Assembly (NCBI RefSeq): GCF_000214705.1 | Contig: NC_015573.1 | Location: 2,425,001-2,489,000 of the forward strand | Source of the DNA: Desulfofundulus kuznetsovii DSM 6115 | GTDB lineage: Bacteria; Bacillota; Desulfotomaculia; Desulfotomaculales; Desulfovirgulaceae | Direction of reading: 5' to 3' | Length of the DNA: 64,000 bases | In this document: piece after piece, positions 15,135 through 24,270 of the stretch | Layout: each line of letters opens with the position of its first letter | Position numbering within the stretch: position 1 is the first letter of the stretch | Translations under genes and position numbers: made by a program | The notes under the pieces: model-generated | What the model saw: only the letters and a program-made list of their open reading frames with translations | What the model was told of the DNA's origin: nothing | The model's database searches: none

Positions 15135-16015
15135 ATTTCCACTCTCCCCGTAAGGCGGTCCATGACCACCCAGACTATGACCGAGAGGAAACAGAGGGCT
15201 ACCACTATTCTCCCGGCTACGGTGGCTACCAGGAACTCGTAGGTCTCCGGCACCGTGGCCCGTATCGCCAGGTATGCAGGCACCATGGCAGCCAGCATAA
15301 TCCAGGAAAGCAGGCGGTCGGCGTAGAGCTGGCTGCGGTTCTTCCTTACGAGTTCAAGCTGTACCGCCAGCCGTGTGACCAGTTCGCCGAAAAGGGGCGC
15401 CACGGAAGCGTCCCGCCGGGCGGCCATGAGAAGCTGGACAAACATCCTCCCGGCCGCGAAGTCCAGCCGGACCATGAGGTTGGAGAGGACCTCGTCCATG
15501 GATTTCCCCCGGACAACGTCGCGGTAGGCGGTTCGGAAGATTGCGCCAAGGGGGTCCGGCACCCGCGCGGCTACCTCGCCAAGGGCTCTCCCCAACTGCG
15601 GCGTCTGAGCAAACTCAGACGCGAAAATCCTCACTGCCAGGACCATCTGCTCCAGCATCTTCAGCTTCCTGTACTCCAAGCGCTGGAGCACGAGCTGGTC
15701 CGGCAGGAGGACGGCTACCGTGGCCATGAGCAGAGCGGCGATGAAGTTCCTAAACACGAACAGTCCTACATAAAGGGAAGCTGCCACGGCCAGGATCACG
15801 GCCCCGGTGTAGAGGCGGCCACGAAGCTTCACGCCGGCGGCCTCCAGCTTCCTCTCCGTGACCTCGGCCCAGGCGTCCAGGGATTCCCGGGGAACGAGGG
15901 TGGAAAGCTGGCGGGCCGCTTTCCGGTAGTGCACCGCCCGCAGGAAGAAGAGTACCCCCGTCCCGGCCGCCAATCCCGCGCCCAGGCCAAAACCCAACAC
16001 AGCAGGGTGAATCAT
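15131..16015 (-). CDS. tadB: TadB-like inner-membrane platform protein (set 1)
   Basis: About 294 residues from MIHPAVLGFGLGAG, with two N-terminal helices, the F-domain core (RIFASEFAQTPQLGRALGEV, SMDEVLSNLMVR) and C-terminal helices. The ATG at 16015 overlaps the restored stop of cpaF as ATGA. Because cpaF carries a frameshift, the raw frame runs straight from the ATPase into this protein, a 759-residue artefactual or accidental fusion. Confidence 0.75.
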   Translation of the reverse strand: MIHPAVLGFGLGAGLAAGTGVLFFLRAVHYRKAARQLSTLVPRESLDAWAEVTERKLEAAGVKLRGRLYTGAVILAVAASLYVGLFVFRNFIAALLMATVAVLLPDQLVLQRLEYRKLKMLEQMVLAVRIFASEFAQTPQLGRALGEVAARVPDPLGAIFRTAYRDVVRGKSMDEVLSNLMVRLDFAAGRMFVQLLMAARRDASVAPLFGELVTRLAVQLELVRKNRSQLYADRLLSWIMLAAMVPAYLAIRATVPETYEFLVATVAGRIVVALCFLSVIVWVVMDRLTGRVEI

Positions 16016-17401
16016 ACCTCGAACCCCACCCTCCTCCAGTCGTCGTCCGTGACGCCGTAGCGAAAGCATTTGAACCTCAGCTCCGGGCCCGGGGGATTTA
16101 CCAGCTTCCAGGTACCCTTCCCCAGGTAGTCCCTGCCCGCTGGCTCCCAGCGCACGAGATCTGTGCATACCACTTCGCGGCCCTGGATGCCTAGCTCGGT
16201 AATGCTGATTAGTTTCTTGATTCCCCTTGTCGCTGTCGTTCATCATCTGCACCACCACGTCGAAAGCCGCCGCCACCCGCAGCATGGCCGTCTCGAAGGG
16301 GATGTGCAGGCCCTCTTCCTCAAACATCATGGCGATGCCCTCCACAGCTTCCCGCGGCGAGTTGAAGTGAGCCGTAGCCATAGCGCCACGGATGCCGCGG
16401 GTGCAGGCGTGTATGGCTTCCACGGCCTCGCCTTTGCCCCGGAATTCCTCTATAATCACCACGTCTGGAGATTCCCGCAAGGTCGCCTCAAAAATTTCCT
16501 GCATACCCGTACCTATCTCGGGATGGGCCTCGAACTCCACGATGTTCCTGTCCGGGTACTCCTGCCTCAACTTGAGCTCCAGGTCCTTGCCTATGACGAC
16601 GATGCGGAGGCGCTGGGCCAGCTCCCCCACGAGCTTCCGCAACAAAGAAGTTTTACCGCTCCGGGGATTGCCGGAAAAAAGGATGTTGGTCCTGCCCCGG
16701 GCCAGAAGACGCATGACTTCCCACACCCGGCGGTCCAGCGTCCCCAACCTCTCAAGGTTCTCCACGCTCATATCGACGGTGTGGTGCTTTCTCAACACGA
16801 AAGTCCAGGTGTCGCTCATGGGATAGCAGGTGGCCGTGAGGCGGGAGCCGTCCTTGCGGACGCTTTCCACTACCGGGTTCGACCTGTCCAGAGAGGCCCC
16901 CATGTCGTGCAGGATCATGCGCTTTATCACAGCCTCCACCATTTCGGGGCTGCCGAAGCTGACATCTACCCTCTCCTGCCTGCCCAGGCGGTCCACGAAG
17001 ACCTCATCCGGCCCGTTGACCTGGATCTCGTTTACCTCCGGGTCCCGGTAAAGGTCTTCCACCGCGTCCAGGCCCCAGACGCGGGCGTATATAAGCCGGG
17101 CGGCCTCCCCCAGGGTACAACCGGCTACCACCTTCTTCCCCTCTTCCAGGGCCCGTAGTATTAGGCGTTGGGCCTCCAGGTGCATATCCGGCTCCCCGGC
17201 CATGGCCCGGTTCAATATGTCCTGCCTGTAAGCCACCTCGGCCTCCGGCCCTTTTATGAGAGCCTGCTGGACGTACTCTACGGCCTGTTCTAAAGTAAGG
17301 ACTTCTTCTTTAGGGGTTACCTCCTGCTCACTGGTTGGAGCCGGTGGATTTAGCAGGAGCTTGAGGCGCGCTATGGCCCTGTCCGCCAGCGTCATCGCCA
17401 A
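16012..17401 (-). pseudogene. cpaF: CpaF/TadA-type secretion ATPase (set 1), frameshifted near the C-terminus
   Basis: VirB11/CpaF ATPase: Walker A FSGNPRSGKTSLLRKLVG, Asp box VIIEEFRGKGEAVEA, His box ATAHFNS. The frame breaks at a G4 run (16223-16226) after MNDSDKG. Reading one base over restores IKKLISITELGIQGREVVC to GFEV and a stop at 16012 overlapping tadB. With three G instead of four the gene would be whole. The start is TTG 17401 or ATG 17395, both after GGGAGGTG; it overlaps cpaB. It powers pilus assembly if intact. Confidence 0.7.
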
Positions 17402-18080
17402 CCTGGTCACCTCCCGCCTTAAACTTTCTTACCAGGACTATGCAGGTGTTATTGGAGGCCGCGCCGGGAATTATGGCCCTGACTTCCTCCGCCTTCACCG
17501 CCAGCACCGCAATGGCCGGAGCCCTGACCGCAGCGCCCTGGACGGTTGCCGCCACCAGGCCCTGGCCGGAGTCCACCGGCTGGCCGTTCTTGTCCAACAC
17601 GCTCACCATCCTGGCGTCTCTGGCTACGAGAGTTGCACCCGTCCCCGGTGTCCAGGCGCTCTTTTCAGCGGGCTGTATCCAGTAGACATCCACCAGGTCT
17701 CCAGGACGCGCCCCTCCCAGGCGGGAAGAATCGATATTGACCGAGACCAGCTGGACGTCCAGGCTCTCCGGGTCTTTGAGTTCGCTGACCCGCAGGGGAT
17801 GGTCTTTGGGCGCTGCTGTTGTCACAACCTTGCCCACTGCTTCAGCCGGGGCCTTCACGGCTCCCGGCAATTCTGCGGGAAAAGTCCCCCAGCCGAGGTC
17901 CTGCGCTTGCACCTGGGTGTAAGGGGGCAGGTCCCGGGCCGCCACCGGCAGCTTTATCCCTTCCTGGGAGGAAGCTTCCCTTTTCAGGGCATTGAAAGAG
18001 AACGTGGCCACCGCCAGCCCGACCGTTACGGCCAGGAGATAGGGCCACGTCCGTTTTAGAAACGAAAAACGCAAAACCAA
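17328..18080 (-). CDS. cpaB: CpaB/RcpC-like SAF-domain pilus protein (set 1)
   Basis: A 250-residue protein with one N-terminal membrane helix (YLLAVTVGLAVATFSFNAL) and a SAF domain (LPVAARDLPPYTQVQAQDL). A C-terminal domain follows, with the pattern RLGGARPGDLVDVYWIQPA seen in CpaB. The start is TTG 18080, placed eight bases after GAGGTG; the frame upstream lacks a ribosome site. CpaB proteins sit outside the membrane around the pilus base. The 3' end overlaps the cpaF start by about 70 bp. Confidence 0.7.
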   Translation of the reverse strand: MVLRFSFLKRTWPYLLAVTVGLAVATFSFNALKREASSQEGIKLPVAARDLPPYTQVQAQDLGWGTFPAELPGAVKAPAEAVGKVVTTAAPKDHPLRVSELKDPESLDVQLVSVNIDSSRLGGARPGDLVDVYWIQPAEKSAWTPGTGATLVARDARMVSVLDKNGQPVDSGQGLVAATVQGAAVRAPAIAVLAVKAEEVRAIIPGAASNNTCIVLVRKFKAGGDQVGDDAGGQGHSAPQAPAKSTGSNQ

Positions 18081-18196
18081 ATTTTGATCACCTCTTCTTT
18101 TTAAACTGTGCTGCCAGAGATACAATACACACTCCGGCGAGGCTGCGAAAACCTTTCCGTAAAGCCTAACCACTATCATTCCGCCACCCGTCTAAC

Positions 18197-18751
18197 TTAC
18201 CACCCTGCAATAAATACGACCCATGATCCTACCGCCAGGCACGTCCCGAACGGCACGGCTTCCGGCGGGACGGGAGCGCCCGGGTTGTCGGGGAGCTTCC
18301 GCAGCGGTATCGCTCCTTTGACCCCGTAGAAAACGCGCATAAATAGCCCGGTGAGGAACGTTTTCGCCCAGCTTTTAAGCCTTCCAGCCCAAGCCAGTTT
18401 GACCATACCCCACACTACCCCCATCGCAGTCGCGATGAGCAGGACATACTGCACGTTTAAGAACCCGAACCACATCCCCAGCCCGGCCGCGTATTTCACG
18501 TCCCCGCCGCCCGCACCGCCCAGCGCGGCGCAGATGAACAGCAAGGCGAAGGCGAAGGCGGAACCAAGCAAGGCGTCGGGCAACGTATCGCTGTGCAGCG
18601 CGTTGACCAGCCCGGCCAGCAGGATGGGGAAGGTTGCCCTGTCGTAGATCATGTGCGACCTGGCGTCGGTGTAAGCGATGTATACGGACGGCAGGAGACA
18701 GCCGGCGACAAATGCCAGGTTCCCGGCACGGATTAATTCAAGCCCACCCAA
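18197..18751 (-). CDS. tadV: TadV/CpaA-type prepilin peptidase (A24)
   Basis: About 184 residues with six or so membrane helices. The two catalytic aspartates are in TDARSHMIYD and GGGDVKYAA, the A24 aspartyl protease signature (GxGDxK). TTG 18751 is taken as the start because GGGGGAG lies nine bases before it; another TTG at 18760 overlaps the upstream stop. It should cleave the Flp-type prepilins encoded in both Tad sets. Confidence 0.75.
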   Translation of the reverse strand: MGGLELIRAGNLAFVAGCLLPSVYIAYTDARSHMIYDRATFPILLAGLVNALHSDTLPDALLGSAFAFALLFICAALGGAGGGDVKYAAGLGMWFGFLNVQYVLLIATAMGVVWGMVKLAWAGRLKSWAKTFLTGLFMRVFYGVKGAIPLRKLPDNPGAPVPPEAVPFGTCLAVGSWVVFIAGW

Positions 18752-18756
18752 TTTAC

Positions 18757-19618
18757 TCAACTCCCCCGGAACATCCTTGCAAAAAACCCCTGCTTTTCGC
18801 TTTCCAGGTCTTTGCCCCATACTTCCCGGATAATCTCCGTGATCGCCCGGCCCGCCAGGTCCTTTGCGTCGAAAATACCGCCTTTTATCCTCCCCCTGGG
18901 CAAGTGTATCCAATCCGAATTTTCTCCTTCCTTGTGCAGGTTCAACAATGGCTGGTGTACCGTGGACACGTACACTGCCTCTTTCTGGTACTGCGTGCGG
19001 CAATGGTTGATAAGGCGCAGCAGCCTCCTCCCCTCGGACGCGCCCCCGCCGTAGAGGAACACCACGGCGGACGCGCTCTTGAGCGTATCGTCGGTCGCTA
19101 TCAGAGGCGGAAGGTCTACAATTATGGCATCGTAGTCCCTCCTGGCCTCCAGCACCACCCGATCGAGGTCGTACTTTTCGTGTGTTGACGGGTAGGGCAG
19201 GAAGTATAAATTGTCCGAAAGCTGCAGAACTCTGGGAGTTTCCCATTCCGATTGTTCGAAGGGTTCGACTCCCAGAATATCCAGGACGTCGCTGCAGACC
19301 AGGAAACCCAGGATCGCTGCACGGGTGTCGATTAAAAGCACCTTTGCTTTTTCGCTCACCCGCCAGGCCAGGTTCAAGGCCAAAGTCGTCGCTCCCACGC
19401 CGCCTTTCACCCGCGCGAGGTAGACCACCCGCTGGCGATAGCCGAGACGAACGTACTGCACGACCGTAGCGTCTTTCCGTTTTTTCCTCTTTCACTTTGA
19501 CGGCCTCGCCGGCCAGCACCGCCCGGACGAAATCGACCTCTTTGTCCACAGCCCGGGCAATTGCTTCCTCATCCAGGTATTGAGAAAGACGCCTGATTTT
19601 TTCTTCCAGAGCTTCCAA
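18757..19618 (-). pseudogene. cpaE: CpaE/MinD-type pilus localisation ATPase, frameshifted
   Basis: The N-terminal segment MEALEEKIRRLSQYLDEEAI (TTG 19618 after GAGGTG) is separated from the ATPase by a frame break at an A6 run (T6 at 19480-19485 on the plus strand). With five A the frame reads EEKRKDATVVQYVRLGY into the P-loop VKGGVGATTLALNLA, switch VLLIDTRAA and YDAIIVDLPP. It is a ParA/MinD-fold ATPase of the CpaE type, which positions Tad machines. It lies between the GGDEF fusion and the prepilin peptidase. Confidence 0.7.
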
Positions 19619-19624
19619 AACACA

Positions 19625-21436
19625 TCACCTCTTCCTGAACAGGCTGAACAGGCTTTTTTTCTCCTGCTTCTCGTTGCGCGTTGTAAAAGGCAAACCCAGT
19701 TCTCTGGCCACCTCCTCCGCCAGCTTCCGCCACGGCGAAGCGGGATCGTCCAGCCCGGCTATTTCTCCGCGGTAGCCCTTCTTCACGAAATCCTCCCAGT
19801 CCTCCGGAATGGCGGCAACGACCCTGGGCAGATCCTTTTTTGCCTTGATACCAGCGTTGAAGAAGGATTCCACCCTCTTCACGCTGTAGAGCTTCGCGCT
19901 GAACCTGTTGCACACTATCCTGATCCGGGAAGGCTCCACGCCCGTCATGATCAGCTTCGGCGCGTAGTCCTTTGTTTCAGCTTCGGAAAACTTTGACTGG
20001 TCCACCACCGCCAGCACCAGGTCGGCCCGCTGGAAGAGCTCCTTCATCCACGGCTTGGTCCAGAACTCCGGCGGTGTGTCGCCGACGACCAGGCAGTCTT
20101 GCGATAGAAAGTCCACGATTTCCGCCAGCTGGCCCGGCTCGAAATAAGGCAGGGTTTTATTCATCGGGCCGGGCAGAATCATCAGATTATTTTCCACCTT
20201 GACCAGAAGTTCCCGTGCGAAGCGCTCCACGTGTCTTTTACCGGACAATTTTTCGATCCCGGGTTTGTTCTTCACGTCGAAGAACACTGCCACGTTGGGG
20301 CCGCCGAAGTCGAAGTCGCAAAGGCAGGTTGGTATCCCGGCGCGGGCCGTGAGCAGGGAGAGGGAGATGGCCACCGTGGTCTTGCCCACCCCGCCCTTGT
20401 TGGCGGCTACAAGCACGAGCTTCCCGCCCGACCGGCGGGTGTAAACGCTGTCGTAGTATTTTTTGAGCAGCGGGGCCTGCTCAGCTTCCTGCCTCCGGGA
20501 GTACATGGCCCTGTCAGCGGACCTTAACGTTGCCTGCAGGTCTTCCGTCCCGTTGTTGAAGCTTATGCCGTAACTGAACCCCACTTCCAGGTTCCCGTCC
20601 AGGTTCCCGGTACCCGGGACCGCCTTTCTCCACTCCTCCCGCAACCTTTCAACCACCCTTTCGGCGTTCTCCGGAGACGTTTCCGGGAGGATCAGCACGA
20701 ACTCATCGCCGCCCCACCGCACGGCCAGGTCCCGGTCTTTGAGGTTTTCCGCGAGCATTTTCCCGAAAGCCGCCAGCACCCTGTCACCCGCTTCGTGTCC
20801 CAGAATGTCGTTAACTGGTTTAAGATTTTCCAGATTGATTAAGACCACGGAAAAGGGGCATTTCAAATCGGCGTTTTCCAGGTAACGCCGGGTGTAGCAG
20901 CCGGTGAGCGCGTCCCGGTTGCCTTCGTCTGTCTGGTTTAACTGTACCTCCCGGTGAATTTCCCGGGTAGCCTGGGCGGAGCAGGCCGCCGCAATTGATT
21001 CCCGGCCGCCGCAACTAGCTTCCGGAGCTTCTTCTTCCCATTCCAGGCCCTCCTGGATTTCCAGCAGTTCCTGCCTGGCCCGGGTAAGGGCCGCGAATAT
21101 CGTGTACGGCCTGTCCCCGGGCAGTTTCCCTGTAACCACGTTGGTCAACCCGTATTTGGCGGCCTGGCGCACGTAGGCTTTCGCCTGCTCGTTCAACACC
21201 CCCACCAGCAGGACGATGTGGCTGGCCGGGAACTCCACGGGAAGCCTTCGGAGGACTTCAACGGGGTCGCCGGGGAGGAACCGGGATACCACCACCACGT
21301 CCGGCCTGGTTCCGGCCAGGGCGAACAGTTCCCCGGGCGACGCTGCGGTTTCAAACCGCCAGTCCGGGAACTTCTTTTGCAGGTTTGTCGCGATTACTTC
21401 AAGGGCTCCTGGTTCCGCCGCCACTACGCAGTACAT
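19625..21436 (-). CDS. receiver-like/GGDEF/ParA-type ATPase fusion (CpaE-like)
   Basis: A 603-residue protein. Residues 1-120 resemble the receiver-like N-terminus of CpaE. Residues 170-320 form a GGDEF domain (RDALTGCYTRRYLE, WGGDEFVLILPE). Residues 335-600 form a MinD/ParA ATPase (ANKGGVGKTTVAISLSLL, CDFDFGGPNV). The first GGDEF metal motif reads INLENLK instead of a DxD pattern, and the RxxD inhibitory site is K-D-R-D, so catalysis is doubtful; it may bind c-di-GMP or GTP instead. ATG 21436 follows GAGGTG. It lies in the pilus operon directly upstream of cpaE, suggesting nucleotide control of pilus placement or activity. Confidence 0.75.
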   Translation of the reverse strand: MYCVVAAEPGALEVIATNLQKKFPDWRFETAASPGELFALAGTRPDVVVVSRFLPGDPVEVLRRLPVEFPASHIVLLVGVLNEQAKAYVRQAAKYGLTNVVTGKLPGDRPYTIFAALTRARQELLEIQEGLEWEEEAPEASCGGRESIAAACSAQATREIHREVQLNQTDEGNRDALTGCYTRRYLENADLKCPFSVVLINLENLKPVNDILGHEAGDRVLAAFGKMLAENLKDRDLAVRWGGDEFVLILPETSPENAERVVERLREEWRKAVPGTGNLDGNLEVGFSYGISFNNGTEDLQATLRSADRAMYSRRQEAEQAPLLKKYYDSVYTRRSGGKLVLVAANKGGVGKTTVAISLSLLTARAGIPTCLCDFDFGGPNVAVFFDVKNKPGIEKLSGKRHVERFARELLVKVENNLMILPGPMNKTLPYFEPGQLAEIVDFLSQDCLVVGDTPPEFWTKPWMKELFQRADLVLAVVDQSKFSEAETKDYAPKLIMTGVEPSRIRIVCNRFSAKLYSVKRVESFFNAGIKAKKDLPRVVAAIPEDWEDFVKKGYRGEIAGLDDPASPWRKLAEEVARELGLPFTTRNEKQEKKSLFSLFRKR

Positions 21437-21451
21437 AATTCAACACCTCTC

Positions 21452-21482
21452 AAAAAAAAGCGCCCCGCTCAATCAGCGGGGC
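21452..21482 (-). terminator. terminator after the second cpaB
   Basis: Hairpin GCCCCGCT/AGCGGGGC overlapping the last codons of the gene, then eight T on the minus strand. It divides the two Tad sets. Confidence 0.8.
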
Positions 21483-22107
21483 CGCTCTTGACAAGGTATA
21501 TCCTCTTCTGGCTGGCCGCCTGGACCACTGCCGGGACAACATCTCCCGGCACTTCCAGACCTATGCTGGCCGGCGCTTTGGAGCCCGGCGGCGCGACGGC
21601 CTGCGCCGGACCCTTCTTCTCCAGGGAGGAAACCTCGGAACCCGTCTGGTCGTAGGCGTGCAACACCCGCGCGCCTTTGCAGATGAGCGAGGCCCCGCCG
21701 GAATTGTCCCTGGAGAAGGCGTAAACATCCACCACATCGCCGGCCACGGCGAAGGCCGAGCCGGAGAGGTCCACCGGCACGTGGACTTCCACCGTACCAG
21801 GTTTCCTCGCCACCGGTTCAAGGGTGCCCTGGAAGATGTACTGCCCGCCTACCAGAGATACCTTCGGGGCCTTCCCGATAACATCTTTCGGGTCGCGTAT
21901 CAGGTCTTTCCCGACTATTTCAGGTACCCTGACCGTGGTCACCTGGCCGGGTTTTATCTCGCTCCCGGCAGGGATGAAGCCGGTGGTCCTGACCACATCG
22001 ACCGTCTTCTTCAGCTCAGCGTACCGGGCGTTGACGCCACGCACCAGGAGCAAAGTGAACAGGACGGCCAGCACCAGAGACACGATGATGATAACACGTC
22101 TGTTCAA
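21469..22107 (-). CDS. cpaB: CpaB-like SAF-domain protein (set 2)
   Basis: A 212-residue protein: N-terminal helix (VIIIVSLVLAVLFTLLLVRG), SAF-like segment (DVVRTTGFIPAGSEIKPGQV) and the CpaB core (VPVDLSGSAFAVAGDVVDVY). The start is TTG 22107 after AAGGA. It differs clearly from the CpaB of set 1 and ends in a terminator hairpin. It should act at the pilus base of the second Tad system. Confidence 0.65.
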   Translation of the reverse strand: MNRRVIIIVSLVLAVLFTLLLVRGVNARYAELKKTVDVVRTTGFIPAGSEIKPGQVTTVRVPEIVGKDLIRDPKDVIGKAPKVSLVGGQYIFQGTLEPVARKPGTVEVHVPVDLSGSAFAVAGDVVDVYAFSRDNSGGASLICKGARVLHAYDQTGSEVSSLEKKGPAQAVAPPGSKAPASIGLEVPGDVVPAVVQAASQKRIYLVKSGPAD

Positions 22108-22134
22108 ATATTTCCTTACCCCCTTTTCACCTAA

Positions 22135-22668
22135 TCAATCAAGCACCACTGCCCCATAACGGACATGTTTTCCGTCCACCGGGTCGGGCAGAAGGGGCGT
22201 CCCCGGTACGGGAAGCCGCCCCTTTACCCAGAAAGCCTTATTTCGCTTTTCCTTCTCCCTGACCAGTTTCCTTATCGCCGACGGTACCGGGAAGGATGTC
22301 TCCCAAAAAAAGAGCCCTTTTACCGTACCGGCCACGTTGAGCAGGTCCTTCTCCAGTACGGGAATTATTTCTTTCCCCGAACCGGACAAATGCACTTCGT
22401 AGGCGCGTTCCCAGCCGGCGAGTTTCTTTCCGGCCAGGAGGAGCCTGAGCCGGGCCGCGCAGGACCACAGCGGGACCAGCACAGCTGTTTCAAGGCCCAT
22501 CTTCCGGCTTTCCCTTACGGCCCGGGGCCTCACTATGACGAAGTGGTAGAAGAACAGAAGGGCAGATATGAAGGCGGCCAGCCACAGGAGCATGCTCCCG
22601 AAGACGGCCGCCCCGGAAATAAATACCGCGAACAGCCAGAATGCCAGGTCTCTTTCCTTCGTCCCCAT
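22135..22668 (-). CDS. hypothetical membrane protein in Tad set 2, 177 aa
   Basis: ATG 22668 (MGTKERDLAFW) follows AAGGTGG at six bases and is preferred; an ATG at 22683 overlaps the upstream stop as ATGA. Two adjacent hydrophobic segments at residues 8-50 are followed by a basic cytoplasmic domain. The family was not recognised. Its place between the TadE-like gene and cpaB suggests an accessory role in the second pilus. Confidence 0.55.
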   Translation of the reverse strand: MGTKERDLAFWLFAVFISGAAVFGSMLLWLAAFISALLFFYHFVIVRPRAVRESRKMGLETAVLVPLWSCAARLRLLLAGKKLAGWERAYEVHLSGSGKEIIPVLEKDLLNVAGTVKGLFFWETSFPVPSAIRKLVREKEKRNKAFWVKGRLPVPGTPLLPDPVDGKHVRYGAVVLD

Positions 22669-22682
22669 GACGACCACCTTCA

Positions 22683-23096
22683 TCACCAGGAAGGGTAAGT
22701 GTAGGTCACGTCGTAGGCTCCCGGCACGTAGGCGCTCACGGCCCTGCCCGCACCCGTCACCGGTACGTCGAAAGAGGCCCATTTTCCGAGCCGGAAGGGG
22801 AAATTGTAGGTCACCCTCGCTGTAACGGGCGTCCCCCAGGGTACGGGGGAACCGGGCGCGGAAACCTCCACCGAGAGACGGGAGCGGTCAATGTGCCGTT
22901 CGGAAACGAACCGCTGCAGGTCTACGTTGGCCTCCTGGGTGTATCCCCCGTACTTGGCCTGCGAAGCGGCTAAAAAGGCCGCTTCGTTCTGGAGCGCGTA
23001 CCATTCCCCCGTCAGCCCCACCAGCATCGCACACCCCAGCACGAAGACGACCAGCACGAAAACCGCACCGTAGGTGGCCACGACTTCATTCAGCAT
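22683..23096 (-). CDS. TadE-like pseudopilin (set 2)
   Basis: A 137-residue protein with one N-terminal helix (YGAVFVLVVFVLGCAMLVGL) and an exported beta-rich part ending YTYPSW. The pattern of a short leader, one helix and a globular tail fits TadE/TadF minor pseudopilins. It lies directly after the Flp-like gene. Confidence 0.55.
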   Translation of the reverse strand: MLNEVVATYGAVFVLVVFVLGCAMLVGLTGEWYALQNEAAFLAASQAKYGGYTQEANVDLQRFVSERHIDRSRLSVEVSAPGSPVPWGTPVTARVTYNFPFRLGKWASFDVPVTGAGRAVSAYVPGAYDVTYTYPSW

Positions 23097-23108
23097 GGCA
23101 ACCAGCTC

Positions 23109-23306
23109 CTAGAAACCGAACTGGGAGCGTATCCACTGCGTGGCGGCCTGGAAGAAACTCGTGGTGGTGTCGGGCATAATCCGCATCAGCGCCACGACGA
23201 TTAACACGGTGATTACCGTCGACCCCAAAACCCATGTTAGGGACCGGAGTGAGCCGGTCTGGTCCCTCAGTATAGAAACCAACCTCTGTAAGGTTTTCCT
23301 GAGCAA
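23109..23306 (-). CDS. Flp-like small pilin (set 2), 65 aa
   Basis: MLRKTLQRLVSILRDQTG is followed by SLRSLTWVLGSTVITVLIVV. It has a basic leader, a Gly site and a hydrophobic helix, but no Glu at +5, so cleavage by the prepilin peptidase is uncertain. Size and position fit a pilin or a small membrane component of the second Tad set. Confidence 0.55.
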   Translation of the reverse strand: MLRKTLQRLVSILRDQTGSLRSLTWVLGSTVITVLIVVALMRIMPDTTTSFFQAATQWIRSQFGF

Positions 23307-23343
23307 TTCTCAACTCCCCTTTCTTTTTTGTTTCGCCGCAAGG

Positions 23344-23466
23344 CTAGTTCCAGAAAAACCAGCCGCGAACCGCAAGGAACAGCCAGCGCGCCCACAGCAG
23401 AAGCACCAGCACTAAAAAGAGCAGCAGAACGAAAACCGGTGCCGCCGCGATTTGCTTCTTCGCTAT
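23344..23466 (-). CDS. possible 40-aa membrane peptide with a non-AUG start
   Basis: An open frame of about 40 codons reads AKKQIAAAPVFVLLLFLVLV and more hydrophobic residues, ending GWFFWN. There is a basic N-terminus and one strong membrane helix. It overlaps the end of tadC-2. GGGAGGG lies seven bases before an ATA codon at 23466, and no ATG, GTG or TTG is available. It may be real with an unusual start, or coupled to tadC translation. Confidence 0.3.
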   Translation of the reverse strand: MAKKQIAAAPVFVLLLFLVLVLLLWARWLFLAVRGWFFWN

Positions 23467-24269
23467 CTGAACATCCCTCCCATCGTGCCGGTTATATGTT
23501 TCCAGGCGGGGTAGCCGAAAACCAGCCCCGCACCCAGAAGCCCGATAACGCTGACCAGCGTCACCAGGGCGGATTTCGCCGCCGTGGCTCTGGCCGCCGC
23601 AACTTCCTGCGCGTCGCGTATCTGCTCGTTCAGGTCGGTGAAGACGTCCGGTTTCAGCCCCGTATCCCACCCGGCCTTCAGCCGGAAACATACCGCGTCC
23701 ACCAGCGGGTGCCGCGCCCGCTCCTTCAGCTCGTCGAAGGCGTCGAGGCGGCCCGAACGGGCTACGGAGCCCACGGCGGAGTCGAGTTCCAACCGCAGCG
23801 GTTCCGGCAGGAAGGGCAGCGCCAGCTCCAGTGCCCGGCGCGGTGTGACCACCCCGGTCTCCAGGAAGGCGGGCACGAAGGCCGCCAGGACGGGTATGCC
23901 GTCCACCAGCCTGTCCCGCCAGCGGCGGTACTCGTTGGCCACCGCAGCGTCCAGGGCGAAGAGGATCGCCGCCGCCAGGATCAACGCCGCCGCCACGGAC
24001 AGCGCCCCCAGGGACTCCCAGGCCAGCAGGACGACCAGCAGCCCGAGGGGGACGCCGAAAAGGAGCCACCGTTTGACCACTTCCTCCGGAGTCTTGCCGG
24101 TCAGCCGGTACACCAAAGCCCTGTCCTTCCGCAGGAGCCATCCGTGGGCTTTCTCTTTAATGGTTTCAAACACTACCGCAAAGGGCGACGGCATGTACTC
24201 ACCGGGCAGGGCGACGGCCAGAAATAACGCCAGAATGCTGGCGAATAAACCGATAACAGCTACAGCTAT
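23463..24269 (-). CDS. tadC: TadC-like platform protein (set 2)
   Basis: T2SF/GspF-domain protein with helices at VKRWLLFGVPLGLLVVLLAW, a cytoplasmic F-domain (AFVPAFLETGVVTPRRALEL) and a C-terminal helix. The first ATG is at 24194, but in frame upstream lies a convincing extra membrane helix (IAVAVIGLFASILALFLAVA). It begins at an ATA codon (24269) placed seven bases after a G6 ribosome site, so the start is given there with doubt. Confidence 0.65.
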   Translation of the reverse strand: MAVAVIGLFASILALFLAVALPGEYMPSPFAVVFETIKEKAHGWLLRKDRALVYRLTGKTPEEVVKRWLLFGVPLGLLVVLLAWESLGALSVAAALILAAAILFALDAAVANEYRRWRDRLVDGIPVLAAFVPAFLETGVVTPRRALELALPFLPEPLRLELDSAVGSVARSGRLDAFDELKERARHPLVDAVCFRLKAGWDTGLKPDVFTDLNEQIRDAQEVAAARATAAKSALVTLVSVIGLLGAGLVFGYPAWKHITGTMGGMFR

Positions 24270-24270
24270 G

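Noticed and set aside
15131-17410. A 759-residue CpaF-TadB fusion protein
   Set aside because: The middle 80 residues are out of frame; shifting one base restores a normal CpaF end and an ATGA overlap with TadB, so a frameshift explains it better.
18197-19618. A 473-residue protein joining a CpaE start to a prepilin peptidase
   Set aside because: The central part is a shadow of the ParA-type ATPase in another frame; three separate pieces explain the region.
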